The notes: generated by a model not told the origin, from the sequence alone. Shown: positions 49,934 through 59,672, counted from the stretch's first letter. The stretch is 64,000 bases of DNA from Chloroflexota bacterium (GCA_012270555.1 JAAXIC010000030.1:127103-191102); one strand, 5' to 3'. A program made the numbers and translations.

Positions 49934-52070
49934 GCGTACCGCTCTGCACCTGACGTCCGTGCTCGAGCACGACAATCTGATCACAGTCACGAATGGTGCT
50001 CAAGCGATGGGCAACGATCATGCAAGTGCAACCGCGGCGGCGCAAGCTGTCGTCAATGCGCATCTCACTCACGGCATCGAGCGTGCTGGTGGCTTCATCG
50101 AGAAAGAGTACTGAAGGATTGTCAACGAGGGCACGGGCGATCTCCAGGCGCTGGCGCTGGCCGCCGCTAAAGTTCGTGCCCCCTTCCTCTACCCTTGTCT
50201 CATAGCCGGATGCGCGGCTCATGATTTCATTGTGGATCAACGCGTCCTGAGCGGCGGCAATCACCTGTTCATCCGGCGCCGTCGGGTTCCACAGCGTCAG
50301 ATTGTCACGCACGGATGCTGCAAACAGGAAAATCTGCTGATCCACGACGGATACCGATTGGGTCAGTATTTCGCGCGGAATCTCGTTGCGCGGTACGCCG
50401 TCAAAGAGGATTTCGCCCGACCACGGTGTGTATTCACCGCTGACCAGCTTGAGAAGCGTAGACTTCCCTGATCCCGTGGGGCCGACCAATGCCACGCGTT
50501 GGCCGGGTGCGATGGTAAGGCTGAAATTCTCGATGAGCGGCGGGCGATGGCGATGGTAGCCAAACGTAACATTGCGTAGCTCGATCTTGCCTGCCAAACG
50601 CAACCGTCCGCCCAAAGTAGCGACCTTCCCGCTTTCCGAATTAATGAGGGATTTTAGGGCGGGGTCCTCAGGAGCTGCCAGGATGTCGCCGATGCGCTGT
50701 AGATCGGCCTCGAGTATTTGAAACGTGTCCGCGAACTGCACAAACCGCCCTATCGGCTGGAGAAAGTTTCCCGATATGACGAAGAATCCCATCAGCATGC
50801 CGATCGTCATGTCGCCGGTCATAACCTTCCAACCGCCGAGCCCCAAGACTGCCACGCCGCCCAGCATGAGGAACAGCCGCGGCAGTGACGCAATGACATA
50901 GCCGATCTCCACGAACTTCTGCCGGGCTACGAGCTCGCGGGCCTGGTATCCCGCCCAACGCGCGAAGAAGTCGTCCTCGGTTGCAGTCGCGCGCAACGTG
51001 TCTATGTCGCGGAGAACTGACGATCCGGTACCGAAGAGCAGCGCCTGCTCGCGCCGCAGTTGACGATTCTCGTCGCCGCGGAGCCGGCTAAGGATGCGCA
51101 TGAGCACCAGGTTTGCGCATCCGAGAGCAACAACGACAGCGGCGAGCACAGGATCATAGAAGATCATCAAGACCAAGAACAATGCGCTCATGACAAGCTC
51201 TATCATGATGCCGACGAATTGCCGCGACGAGCCGCTGGCAACCTCGTTTATCAACTGCACCCGAGACGTCAGATCCCCCGTGTAGCGGTGCGCGAAGAAC
51301 TCTATAGGCAGCCGGAAGAGACGAGAGAGCATGCGTTCCGCGTGAACTACCGCAAGACGAACGGCGAGCCAGCGCAGCGCATGTTGCTGGAGCCACGTGA
51401 GCAGGTAAACCAGACCGCCGGTTGCCGCCGCGGCTGCGACTAGGAGCGCACCCCACGTCCTTTCCGCTTCTCCGAGGACGTAATCAACGAATAGGCCCAA
51501 GAGGACGGGGAGAAAAAGACCCGGCAATGCAAGCAGGAGACCGCATGCGGCAACGAACGCGAGCGGAGACTTGACGTCGCGCAACCACGACAAGAGTTCG
51601 CGCATAATACCGGGCCGCGAGCCGCCCATACGAAAATTTGGCCCAGGCTTCGCTGTGAGCACTACACCAGTGAAAGACCGGTCGAATGTCTCCTCGCTCA
51701 CCGTGCGACGGCCGTTGGCAGGGTCGTTGAGGTGATAGCGCCCCTTGTCCATTCCTTCGAGAACCAAGAAGTGGTTGAATTCCCAAAAGAGGATTGCAGG
51801 CAACGCTATGTCGTGCAACTGGCTGATCTGCTTACGCCAGCCCGAAACCTCTAGATCAAACTTCCGCGCTGCCCGTACAATGTCTGCCGCGCTGGTACCG
51901 TCACGGCTGACTCCGCATGCGTCCCGCAGTTCCTCTATGGGTTCCCACCGGTCATAGTGCGCAAGGACTATGCCCAAGCAGGCAGCGCCGCATTCAGACG
52001 TCTCAAGCTGGGGGAAGAGCGGCGTGCGCAAGCGCTTCCTCGTAGGTATCTCCACCGCACTCGCTGGCAT
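49875..52070 (-). CDS. Peptidase-containing (C39) NHLP-family bacteriocin export ABC transporter
   Basis: C39 Cys box FPQLETSECGAACLGIVLAHYDRW, His box FNHFLVLEGMDKGRYHLNDPANGRR; ABC motifs GPTGSGKSTLLKLVSG, FSGGQRQRLEIARALVDNPSVLFLDEATSTLD. Confidence 0.93.
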   Translation of the reverse strand: MPASAVEIPTRKRLRTPLFPQLETSECGAACLGIVLAHYDRWEPIEELRDACGVSRDGTSAADIVRAARKFDLEVSGWRKQISQLHDIALPAILFWEFNHFLVLEGMDKGRYHLNDPANGRRTVSEETFDRSFTGVVLTAKPGPNFRMGGSRPGIMRELLSWLRDVKSPLAFVAACGLLLALPGLFLPVLLGLFVDYVLGEAERTWGALLVAAAAATGGLVYLLTWLQQHALRWLAVRLAVVHAERMLSRLFRLPIEFFAHRYTGDLTSRVQLINEVASGSSRQFVGIMIELVMSALFLVLMIFYDPVLAAVVVALGCANLVLMRILSRLRGDENRQLRREQALLFGTGSSVLRDIDTLRATATEDDFFARWAGYQARELVARQKFVEIGYVIASLPRLFLMLGGVAVLGLGGWKVMTGDMTIGMLMGFFVISGNFLQPIGRFVQFADTFQILEADLQRIGDILAAPEDPALKSLINSESGKVATLGGRLRLAGKIELRNVTFGYHRHRPPLIENFSLTIAPGQRVALVGPTGSGKSTLLKLVSGEYTPWSGEILFDGVPRNEIPREILTQSVSVVDQQIFLFAASVRDNLTLWNPTAPDEQVIAAAQDALIHNEIMSRASGYETRVEEGGTNFSGGQRQRLEIARALVDNPSVLFLDEATSTLDAVSEMRIDDSLRRRGCTCMIVAHRLSTIRDCDQIVVLEHGRQVQSGTHEELAAETQGVYAQLIHAQ

Positions 52071-52084
52071 AGTACCAAGCCGCC

Positions 52085-53005
52085 TTAATTGGACCCGGAC
52101 GATAGCAACAAGCGCGCGGGCGAGGCTTTACGCACAATGATCCGCAGTTCGCACGGATCCCCGTCTGCCACCGCAGAGGGTGGATCCTGGAGCAGGGCCA
52201 CGTTGACCACGTGGCCGCGCGGCAAGGCTGGGAGTCCCAAGGCCGTCAGCCAGTGCGGCGGTGCGACCACGTGTGTTGAAATGGAGGCCACTTGGGCCTG
52301 CAGAGCTTCACTCCCTCGTCCATCACGGCCCGGAGCCAATATGCCCGCTTCCATGCCGACAGCAAGGCGCCTTGCACTCTCCGGCAAGACCATTGCGACT
52401 GCCTCAAGATCGTTCCTGTCGGCAATACGGACACTTGCCACTGTCGTGCCCACGGCCACCGCCTGTCCTAAGGACAAGTCGTAGACGGTGATTATCCCGC
52501 CGTAAGGTGTGGTAAGGAACTCGCCGGCTGACTCGCGTGCTTCGAGCGCAGTCAACTCTGAACGAGCCACGTCGAGGGCAGCGGACGTCTCCGCGCCATT
52601 GCTTTCCAGGACTTCAACGCGGGAGCGGGTAATGGCAATCTCCCGGCGTAGCCCGGGGGACCTGAGCCGGGCAATAGGCTGCCCGGCTGCGACTTCATCG
52701 CCGACTTCCACCAAGAGATCTTCGACCGTTCCTGAGAACTCAGCGATGACCGCAAAACGATCGCCCGGCTGAGCAAACACACACCGTGCCGAAACACTTT
52801 GTTCGACACTGCCCCAAATTCCCCAAGCCGCCAATCCCAACACGCCGAGACCCAGGCAAACCAACAGAATCCACTCGTGGGGCGCCGTTACGCGCAGCAG
52901 GCCGTTGAGGGGTTCCGTCTTCCCTCTGCGGGCGAATGCTTCCTCGCGAAAGAGACGACGGTTGTTCGTCAACGTCACCGCTCCCAGCGCTTCCCGGCAA
53001 GCCAA
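52085..53005 (-). CDS. HlyD-like membrane fusion/secretion protein of the NHLM system
   Basis: Single N-terminal TM (EWILLVCLGLGVLGLAAWGIWG), SGTVEDLLVEVGDEVAAGQPIARLRSPG biotinyl-like hairpin domain. Confidence 0.85.
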   Translation of the reverse strand: MACREALGAVTLTNNRRLFREEAFARRGKTEPLNGLLRVTAPHEWILLVCLGLGVLGLAAWGIWGSVEQSVSARCVFAQPGDRFAVIAEFSGTVEDLLVEVGDEVAAGQPIARLRSPGLRREIAITRSRVEVLESNGAETSAALDVARSELTALEARESAGEFLTTPYGGIITVYDLSLGQAVAVGTTVASVRIADRNDLEAVAMVLPESARRLAVGMEAGILAPGRDGRGSEALQAQVASISTHVVAPPHWLTALGLPALPRGHVVNVALLQDPPSAVADGDPCELRIIVRKASPARLLLSSGSN

Positions 53006-53296
53006 ACTACAATTCGAAGGCTATTCTATCGCAATAAAGGTCCCTAATGGAATGACACAAGGTTCATGTCCATTTCAATGCGAAAAACCCCTCAGGAGAC
53101 CGCCGTCTGCCTCAGAGTGCCACGTGCACGGCGCATGACGAGGACAAGAGTACGGAACCCGTTGTCGCGCGCGTTTCGCCCAGAGCAGCAGACTCTGTCA
53201 CGACATCCCGCATGAATGTGTTGGGCACAAGCTTGGTTAGCTTTGCCGGTCTCTGCTGGCGAGAAGTGCCCCTACTCGAGCGCCACGATACAGAAA

Positions 53297-53332
53297 AAGT
53301 ACGATGGGCTCACACTGGAGCCCATCGTACTT
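53297..53332 (-). terminator. Strong intrinsic terminator after the precursor peptide gene
   Basis: Minus-strand AAGTACGATGGGCTC-cagtgt-GAGCCCATCGTACTT followed by TTTCTG: 15-bp perfect stem, 6-nt loop, U-tract. Confidence 0.9.
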
Positions 53333-53352
53333 GTCAGACGATCTCAATCAGT

Positions 53353-53550
53353 CTACTCGTTTGGATCGTTCCACCAGCCTCTGCCGGCGCTATCACCGGT
53401 GTCCGGGGGCGGCTGTTCATCACCAGCGCCAACCCCACCAACGGCTTGGTCCAATTCGTCTTCGGTCATCTCACCACTAGCCGGTTCCACACTTTCTGCT
53501 TCGGCGGATACGGCTTCCTCATCTTTAGAAGAATTCTTCCCTTCACTCAT
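53353..53550 (-). CDS. Double-glycine leader precursor peptide (NHLP/RiPP-type exported peptide)
   Basis: MSEGKNSSKDEEAVSAEAESVEPASGEMTEDELDQAVGGVGAGDEQPPPDTGDSAGRGWWNDPNE; RBS GGAGG 8 nt upstream of ATG 53550; GG-type site beside a C39 exporter; followed by a terminator. Confidence 0.8.
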   Translation of the reverse strand: MSEGKNSSKDEEAVSAEAESVEPASGEMTEDELDQAVGGVGAGDEQPPPDTGDSAGRGWWNDPNE

Positions 53551-54082
53551 TGGAGCGTCCTCCAGAACTATCACTGTCGCATTCACTGGCACCCAAACCG
53601 ACCATTACTCAAGCTCTTGGATTGCAACGAAACTCATAGATTTCGATTTAGGCATCGACGCGGCGTCCTCAATAGCGAGAGGAAACCAGAGCGAGTAACA
53701 GTATCTCCCTAGAGAATTGTTACGTGAAGTAACCTCCTTATAGTGCTATTCAACGTCCCTCAGTGTTGACGGTTGGGACGATCATCCTTGATCGCAACTG
53801 CATGGTATAAGACAGGCAAGTACTCGTCAAGCGTGTGGTTTTTAGAAATCTGAAACTGTCCTATATCTTTGTATCACACCGGTTGATAAAACAAACCGTG
53901 GTCCCGGAAGAGGCAGAACGAGCCCTCAGAGAGCTGGTTTGAAGGTCTCCGTGCGCAGCGTGTCGGCGTTGCCGGAAACCGGAAGCAAACCGCAGGATGT
54001 CTCGACTGCCTGTGCGCTCGCTTTACCCCGCATCACTTGCCACTTATAGACAGCGATCATCACTTCTACGGACTGTCAGCGC

Positions 54083-54838
54083 CTAGCGAGAGGTCTGGTA
54101 CGCCTTTTCGACCGCGGGCTTCCGCAAGGCGTAGATGATGAAGTTAGGCACGCGGAACTCATCGGCAAACGCAGGATTTGCGGCGAGTTGCGCATCCGAT
54201 GGAGTCGGCTCGTGGAGGCCATCCAGGACAAAACCCGCTTCCAGAAACGCCGAGATGTAGCTGGACAGTGTCCGGTGCATGTTGATGAAGGTCTCGCCCC
54301 ACCACTCGAATTCGCGCGGCCCTTCATCTGTATAGTTATCGATGGCATAGAAGAGCTTCCGGTCGCCCTGCTTTACCCACCCGTTTGGCTGCGCCATGCG
54401 CATCGGATGGATGTTGCATACGATGAAGCGCCCGCCGGGCCGCAGCACGCGATACGCCGCCTGAATCGAGCGCCGATAATCGTGAATGTCCACCAGCACG
54501 ATGTATGAAACAGCCAGATCGAAGCTCTCGTCTTCGACTCCCGCCAGGTCTTCCGCGTTTCCAACCAGATACGTCTCTGATTCCGAGGCCAGCGCGTTCG
54601 CCTGCTCGATAAGCGGTTCGGTGAGATCGATGCCGGTGACGTGCGCGCCCAAACCGGCAAGCACGCGGCAAAACCGGCCCTCGCCACACCCAATGTCCAA
54701 CACGCGGCGACCGGCTACATCCCCAAGCGACTCAAGCATCCAGGAGTCGAGCATGCCGGTGCGAATCCACTGGTCCTCCCGAATCCAGTCTTGGACGTGT
54801 TCAGTCCACTGCGTGCGCAGTTGTTGCTTCAGATTCAT
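54083..54838 (-). CDS. SAM-dependent methyltransferase (class I)
   Basis: RRVLDIGCGEGRFCRVLAGLGAHVTGIDLTEPLIEQA; start MNLKQQLRTQW at 54838. Confidence 0.9.
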   Translation of the reverse strand: MNLKQQLRTQWTEHVQDWIREDQWIRTGMLDSWMLESLGDVAGRRVLDIGCGEGRFCRVLAGLGAHVTGIDLTEPLIEQANALASESETYLVGNAEDLAGVEDESFDLAVSYIVLVDIHDYRRSIQAAYRVLRPGGRFIVCNIHPMRMAQPNGWVKQGDRKLFYAIDNYTDEGPREFEWWGETFINMHRTLSSYISAFLEAGFVLDGLHEPTPSDAQLAANPAFADEFRVPNFIIYALRKPAVEKAYQTSR

Positions 54839-54996
54839 AGGAAGTAAGCGCTCCGTGATGTGAGACGGCTCGTGACTGGAACTTTGGCCCCCCGCACGCG
54901 TAACCCTGGTTGAATGCGGCACCAAGGTTGAATTCTCGAACCGGAGAATCGAGGAGCATGGAGGAAGGGCGTAATCACTTGGAAAACCGCAGCTTG

Positions 54997-55506
54997 TCAG
55001 ACCTGTGAGAATTCCGGCCTGTACGTGACCCTGCCTTTTACCCCCTGCATCTCTTCAGTAGCGAGAACCATCAGCATGAAAACCGCAGCGGGAACGTCCC
55101 AGTCGCAGTGGACGCCAAATTGGCTCGCCGGCCTGAACCCAAATCGCGGATAGAATGCCGGATGCCCGAGGACGACCAGGAACGGACAGCCTTTTTCCCG
55201 CAGGATTGAGACTCCGCTCTCGACCAACTCAGTGCCGATCCCCTGCCTCTGATGTCTGGGCGACACGGCCATAGGGCCCAAGGCTGCGCCGGTTACCGTT
55301 CGTCCCCGGCACGCGATGGTGGCTGGACTGAACAGGATATGCCCGACGACCTCATCGCCACGGACCGCCACCAGTTCCAGAATCTCCTGACACCGTTCTC
55401 TCAGTTTATCTACGAGATCGGCCTCTTCAAGCTGGCCGAAGGCCTGCGTGTTGACCTCTCGAATCTGGGGTATGTCGGCTGGCTGCCGTTTGCGGATCAG
55501 TACCAT
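54997..55506 (-). CDS. GNAT-family N-acetyltransferase
   Basis: LIRKRQPADIPQIREVNTQAFGQLEEADLVDKLR...GPMAVSPRHQRQGIGTELVESGVSILREKGCPFLVVLGHPAFYPRFGF. Confidence 0.92.
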   Translation of the reverse strand: MVLIRKRQPADIPQIREVNTQAFGQLEEADLVDKLRERCQEILELVAVRGDEVVGHILFSPATIACRGRTVTGAALGPMAVSPRHQRQGIGTELVESGVSILREKGCPFLVVLGHPAFYPRFGFRPASQFGVHCDWDVPAAVFMLMVLATEEMQGVKGRVTYRPEFSQV

Positions 55507-55557
55507 TCTGCGGCCCCAAATAATGAACGCTCTGGTTCGCCCCGTTCATGAACTCGT

Positions 55558-55636
55558 TCGGCCTTCGACCCTTCGACAAGCCCGTGCTGAGCCTGTCGAA
55601 GTGCTCAGGACAGGCAGGCTCAGGTCGAACGGATCC
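55558..55636. repeat. Dispersed intergenic repeat (CCTTCGACAAGCCCGTGCTGAGCCTGTCGAAG...AGGCTCAGGTCGAACG)
   Basis: Inverted units, related to 34754-34788; PVRPELVEG-type family. Confidence 0.65.
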
Positions 55637-55684
55637 TTTGCAGAACCGTCTCCTGAGGTTGACACCCACAACCCCTTTAAAAAG

Positions 55685-55759
55685 TGGCTCCGCGGCGAGG
55701 ACTCGAACCTCGAACCAGACGGTTAACAGCCGCCTGCTCTACCATTGAGCTACCGCGGA
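55685..55759 (-). tRNA. tRNA-Asn (anticodon GTT)
   Basis: Minus strand TCCGCGGTAGCTCAATGGTAGAGCAGGCGGCTGTTAACCGTCTGGTTCGAGGTTCGAGTCCTCGCCGCGGAGCCA: 7-bp acceptor stem, D/anticodon/T arms, encoded CCA. Confidence 0.96.
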
Positions 55760-55908
55760 AAGCTGACGATTCCAGTGTACCAACGCACGGCGCGGGCGGT
55801 CAACGACGACGCCGTGCCGCGAGTTGGGAAGAGAAAAAGCATAAGAAATACCCAGTCGGGTAATGCGCCACGCCCTATCACGCATGTCTTGGTGCAGACA
55901 ATGTCCGC

Positions 55909-57327
55909 TCAACGTAGTCCAGCGCGATCCTGCTCCAGCCGCGCCCGGGCCGCGGCGATAGCGGCCCTGACCTGCGTAGGCGCGGTGCCGCCAGGTATGT
56001 CGCGCGCCGCGAGCGACCCCTCCACAGTTATGGCGTCAAACACGTCGGCGCCGATGCGGTCGCAGACCTCCTGGTACTCCGCGAGCGATAGGTCCGCCAA
56101 GCCGCAGCCGCGATCAAGGCAGACGCGCACGACGCTGCCGACCACCGCGTGCGCTTCACGAAACGGCAAGCCCTTCCGCACCAGATAATCGGCGAGATCC
56201 GTCGCCGTGGTAAAGCCACCCTGAGCGGTCTCCGCCATGCGCGCGGCATTGACGCGGAGCGATCCCATCACGGCATCCATAATTCCCAAGCACGCCGCTG
56301 TCGTATCGACGCCATCGAACAGCGATTCTTTATCCTCTTGCATGTCGCGGTTATAGGTAAGGGGCAAACCCTCCATGAGCGTAAGTAAAGCAAAGAGGTC
56401 GCCAAACACCCTGCTCGCCCTGCCGCGCGTGAGCTCCGCCGCATCGGGATTCTTCTTCTGTGGCATGATGCTGGAGCCGGTAGCGTAGGCGTCGTCAATC
56501 TCCACAAAGCCGAATTCGGCTGACGACCACAGGATAACCTCGGCCGCGAGGCGCGAGAGGTGCACCATTATCAGGCTACACACATGGAGCACTTCGATGG
56601 CAAAATCACGGTCGCTCACCGCATCCATGCTATTCGCGGCAACGGCATCGAACCCAAGCTCCCGCGCCACAAACTCGCGGTCAAGCGGATACGGGGCGCC
56701 CGCCAGCGCCGCCGCGCCCAACGGCAGGACGTTTACGCGTGCCCGACATTCCCGCGACCGTGCAAAGTCCCGCGCGAACATCTCTACGTAGGCGAGCAAG
56801 TGGTGGCCGAACGTCACGGGCTGAGCGCGCTGCAAGTGGGTATAGCCTGGCATGCTCGTCGCGGCGTGTGCCTCGGCTTGCGTGAGCAGAGTCTGTTGAA
56901 ATTCGCACAACTGCCGACCGAGCGCGTCGAGCGCATCTCGACACCACATACGCACGTCGGTTGCCACCTGATCATTGCGGCTGCGCGCCGTGTGGAGTTT
57001 GCCCGCCACGGCGCCTACGCGCTCATGCAGGAGTTCCTCTATTGCCGAGTGCACGTCTTCCCAACGCCCGCTATTTAGGGTTACAGCTCCGTTTTCGACA
57101 TCTTCTAGAATCGCCGCGAGACCCGCGCAGATAGTGTCGGCTTCTTCTTGGGCGATAATGCCTTGCTTGGCAAGCATGCGACAGTGCGCCTGCGAGCCCA
57201 CTATGTCCTCCCGATACAGCCGCCGGTCCACCGGCAACGACGTTGAAAATGACAGCATGTCACCGGCGAGACCCTTGGTGAAGCGGCCTCCCCATAGCGT
57301 GGACGCTTTGTCAGTTCTGTCCGTCAT
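55909..57327 (-). CDS. argH: Argininosuccinate lyase
   Basis: LWGGRFTKGLAGDMLSFSTSLPVDRRLYREDIVGSQAHCRMLAKQGII, TGSSIMPQKKNPDAAELTRG; start at 57327. Confidence 0.97.
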   Translation of the reverse strand: MTDRTDKASTLWGGRFTKGLAGDMLSFSTSLPVDRRLYREDIVGSQAHCRMLAKQGIIAQEEADTICAGLAAILEDVENGAVTLNSGRWEDVHSAIEELLHERVGAVAGKLHTARSRNDQVATDVRMWCRDALDALGRQLCEFQQTLLTQAEAHAATSMPGYTHLQRAQPVTFGHHLLAYVEMFARDFARSRECRARVNVLPLGAAALAGAPYPLDREFVARELGFDAVAANSMDAVSDRDFAIEVLHVCSLIMVHLSRLAAEVILWSSAEFGFVEIDDAYATGSSIMPQKKNPDAAELTRGRASRVFGDLFALLTLMEGLPLTYNRDMQEDKESLFDGVDTTAACLGIMDAVMGSLRVNAARMAETAQGGFTTATDLADYLVRKGLPFREAHAVVGSVVRVCLDRGCGLADLSLAEYQEVCDRIGADVFDAITVEGSLAARDIPGGTAPTQVRAAIAAARARLEQDRAGLR

Positions 57328-57472
57328 CGGCAGTTCCTTCTGTCTACCCCGCATTCGGCTCAAGCCAGCGTATCCCATGCCCTCTCGCGGCCATGTCTAG
57401 CGCGGCAGCGCAAGCAAACGGAGTACAGCAGAACTATTCGGGAGCCAATCCCGAGCTCCTATGCGCAAACAC

Positions 57473-58318
57473 TCACGTGCCAGCATCGTTACCGAAATCT
57501 CCCACAACGCGATATCCCAAGTCCTTTTGCCCTTCTGGCGCGTGCTCAGTCAGGACGCCCATCTCCTTCAACTCCTCCAGCGTAGCTGCAACTCGATCTC
57601 GTTCCCAGCGCAACAGCAGCCCGATTTCCCGCACCGTGCAGTACGGCGCGTTGGCAACAACTTGCCGGAGCAGTCTTGTTCGCGCTTCCGACTCCGGCAT
57701 GTCCAGCGCCAAGGCCTCCGGCGGCGCGTGGCGCTCCAACAGGTCCCAGTCGTGCATGGTAAAGCCCTTCAGACTACCGCCCACGACCGTGATCAAGCAG
57801 CGTGCCTGCAACTCGTGCAAAGCCGCATTATACGTTCTTCTGTTCCTGCCGGCCAGCGCTTCCACCTCGCGGCGCAAGTCGCGCGAGCGAATTGGGCCCT
57901 GCACTGCCACGACTTGAAGCATCTGGCGCGCCATTGGCGTCACGGCGTCGCTCTCCAGAATCTGCGCCACAGGATCGCGCAGGCCCCACAGTCGGCGGAA
58001 CGCCGGAAAGAGTTGCCAGGAGAGAAACAGGCCGCGCTGCCGCAGGAAATGCCCGTAGGCGCAGAGCTTCGCCGCGGGCAAGGTGTTCTTCCACCGCCAC
58101 ACCACGTGAGAGAAGGTCTGGAGCTTGCCGCTTGCGCGAATTTCCGCGTCGCTCACGCTTGGCCAAGGCAAGCGCGGCGGCGCAAACAAATGAACGAATC
58201 CTCGCTCATTCACATAGGCAGCAGCATCGGCTTCCGTGAGGACGCCGCGCCCATCGGCGAGGAAGAGCCGCCGGCCACGTTCTGCTCGCACCACATCGAG
58301 GCTGACGGCATCCATCAT
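57473..58318 (-). CDS. Winged-helix DNA-binding protein, YcaQ/AlkZ-like (tentative)
   Basis: wHTH-like C-terminal half (CTVREIGLLLRWERDRVAATLEELKEMGVL) and YcaQ-like middle region; not verified. Confidence 0.5.
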   Translation of the reverse strand: MMDAVSLDVVRAERGRRLFLADGRGVLTEADAAAYVNERGFVHLFAPPRLPWPSVSDAEIRASGKLQTFSHVVWRWKNTLPAAKLCAYGHFLRQRGLFLSWQLFPAFRRLWGLRDPVAQILESDAVTPMARQMLQVVAVQGPIRSRDLRREVEALAGRNRRTYNAALHELQARCLITVVGGSLKGFTMHDWDLLERHAPPEALALDMPESEARTRLLRQVVANAPYCTVREIGLLLRWERDRVAATLEELKEMGVLTEHAPEGQKDLGYRVVGDFGNDAGT

Positions 58319-58418
58319 ACGGCCCTAGCAAGGGTTTGCATGATTGCGCCCCGCCCGCTCGGACCGCGGCCTGCGAGCGGCGGCGGACAAATGGTCTTGC
58401 CGCCGCGGACGCGGACGG

Positions 58419-59672
58419 CTAGGCGTCTTCTGCATCTTTCGCTTCAAGCCGCTTTGCCTGGGGCAGCAGCGGCGTGTCTTCGCCATGCAGTTGCTGCCGT
58501 GCCTGCACTTGTGTGCTGAGACCCCAAATCTTCACAAAACCTTCCGCAGCGCGGTGGTCGAAGGCATCGCCGCTCAGGTACGTCGCCAGGTCTTCTCGAT
58601 AGAGCGAGTACGGCGACTGCCGACCGACGACCGTGGCCTGGCCGCGGTAGAGCTTCACCCGCACCGTTCCGCTGACTGAGCGTTGGGTACTGTCCACAAA
58701 CGCCATCAGGTCGCGATTGAGCGTTGAGAACCAGAGGCCGCCGTAAACAAGGCGTGAAATCTCTTCCGCGACGACGCGCTTGAAGTGCGACTGGTCGCGG
58801 GCAAGTGTCATTTGCTCTAACGCCTCATGGGCCTTGAAGAGGATCGTACCCGCCGGACACTCGTAGATTTCCCGCGACTTGATGCCAACGACGCGGTTCT
58901 CCACATGGTCCACACGCCCCACGCCGTGGTCGCCACCCAGGTCATTGAGCTCTTGGATGAGATCAACACCGTTCTTTTCTTGGCCGTTCAGGGAGACAGG
59001 AATGCCTTCTTCAAAGGCAATTTCCACGTAGGCGGGCGTATCCGGCGCATTCTCCGGCGCGACGGTCCACTCGTAGGCATCCTCAGGCGGTTCCACCCAG
59101 GGGTCTTCCAAAGGGCCCGATTCGATGCTACGCCCCCACAGATTTTGGTCGAGGCTGTACGGCTGGCGCGACCCCTCCGGCACCGGAATGCCGTGTTCCT
59201 TGGCGTACGCTTCCTCTTGGTCGCGGGTCAGGCCCCACTCGCGCACCGGCGCGATCACCTGCAACTCCGGCGCGAGGGCATGTACCGAGACATCGAAACG
59301 CACCTGGTCGTTGCCCTTGCCAGTAGAACCGTGCGCCACGGCTTCAGCGCCCTCTTCGCGGGCCACGTCCACCAGGAGCTTTGCAATCAGTGGACGCCCC
59401 AATGCCGTTGCCAAGTAATAGGCGTTCTCATACACCGCGCCGGCCTTAAGCGCCGGCCAGATGAAATGATCGATGAAGAGATCACGCGCATCCACGACGT
59501 ACGCCTCGCGGGCGCCGGTCTGTTTCGCCTTGCGCTGTATCGCAGGCAAGTCCGGCTCGTGGCCCAGGTCGATGGTGAGCGTGACCACGTCCATAGCGTA
59601 ATGCTCTTGCAGCCAGCGTATGCAGACGCTGGTGTCCAGGCCGCCTGAGTAGGCCAGGACGACTGTAGCCAT
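58419..59672 (-). CDS. argG: Argininosuccinate synthase
   Basis: VVLAYSGGLDTSVCIRWLQEHYAMDVVTLTIDLGHE, HGSTGKGNDQVRFDV; start at 59672. Confidence 0.97.
   Translation of the reverse strand: MATVVLAYSGGLDTSVCIRWLQEHYAMDVVTLTIDLGHEPDLPAIQRKAKQTGAREAYVVDARDLFIDHFIWPALKAGAVYENAYYLATALGRPLIAKLLVDVAREEGAEAVAHGSTGKGNDQVRFDVSVHALAPELQVIAPVREWGLTRDQEEAYAKEHGIPVPEGSRQPYSLDQNLWGRSIESGPLEDPWVEPPEDAYEWTVAPENAPDTPAYVEIAFEEGIPVSLNGQEKNGVDLIQELNDLGGDHGVGRVDHVENRVVGIKSREIYECPAGTILFKAHEALEQMTLARDQSHFKRVVAEEISRLVYGGLWFSTLNRDLMAFVDSTQRSVSGTVRVKLYRGQATVVGRQSPYSLYREDLATYLSGDAFDHRAAEGFVKIWGLSTQVQARQQLHGEDTPLLPQAKRLEAKDAEDA

Noticed and set aside
53218-53319. Second possible precursor (33-aa minus-strand ORF MRDVVTESAALGETRATTGSVLLSSSCAVHVAL, start near 53217)
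   Set aside because: No ribosome-binding site or GG-type leader; considered chance.
53212-53712. Plus-strand ORFs of 166 and 160 aa
   Set aside because: Antisense to the precursor peptide, span its terminator, and show no protein-like conservation; the minus-strand peptide has RBS, GG leader and terminator support.
57461-58519. 352-aa plus-strand ORF
   Set aside because: Antisense to the YcaQ-like gene and end of argG.
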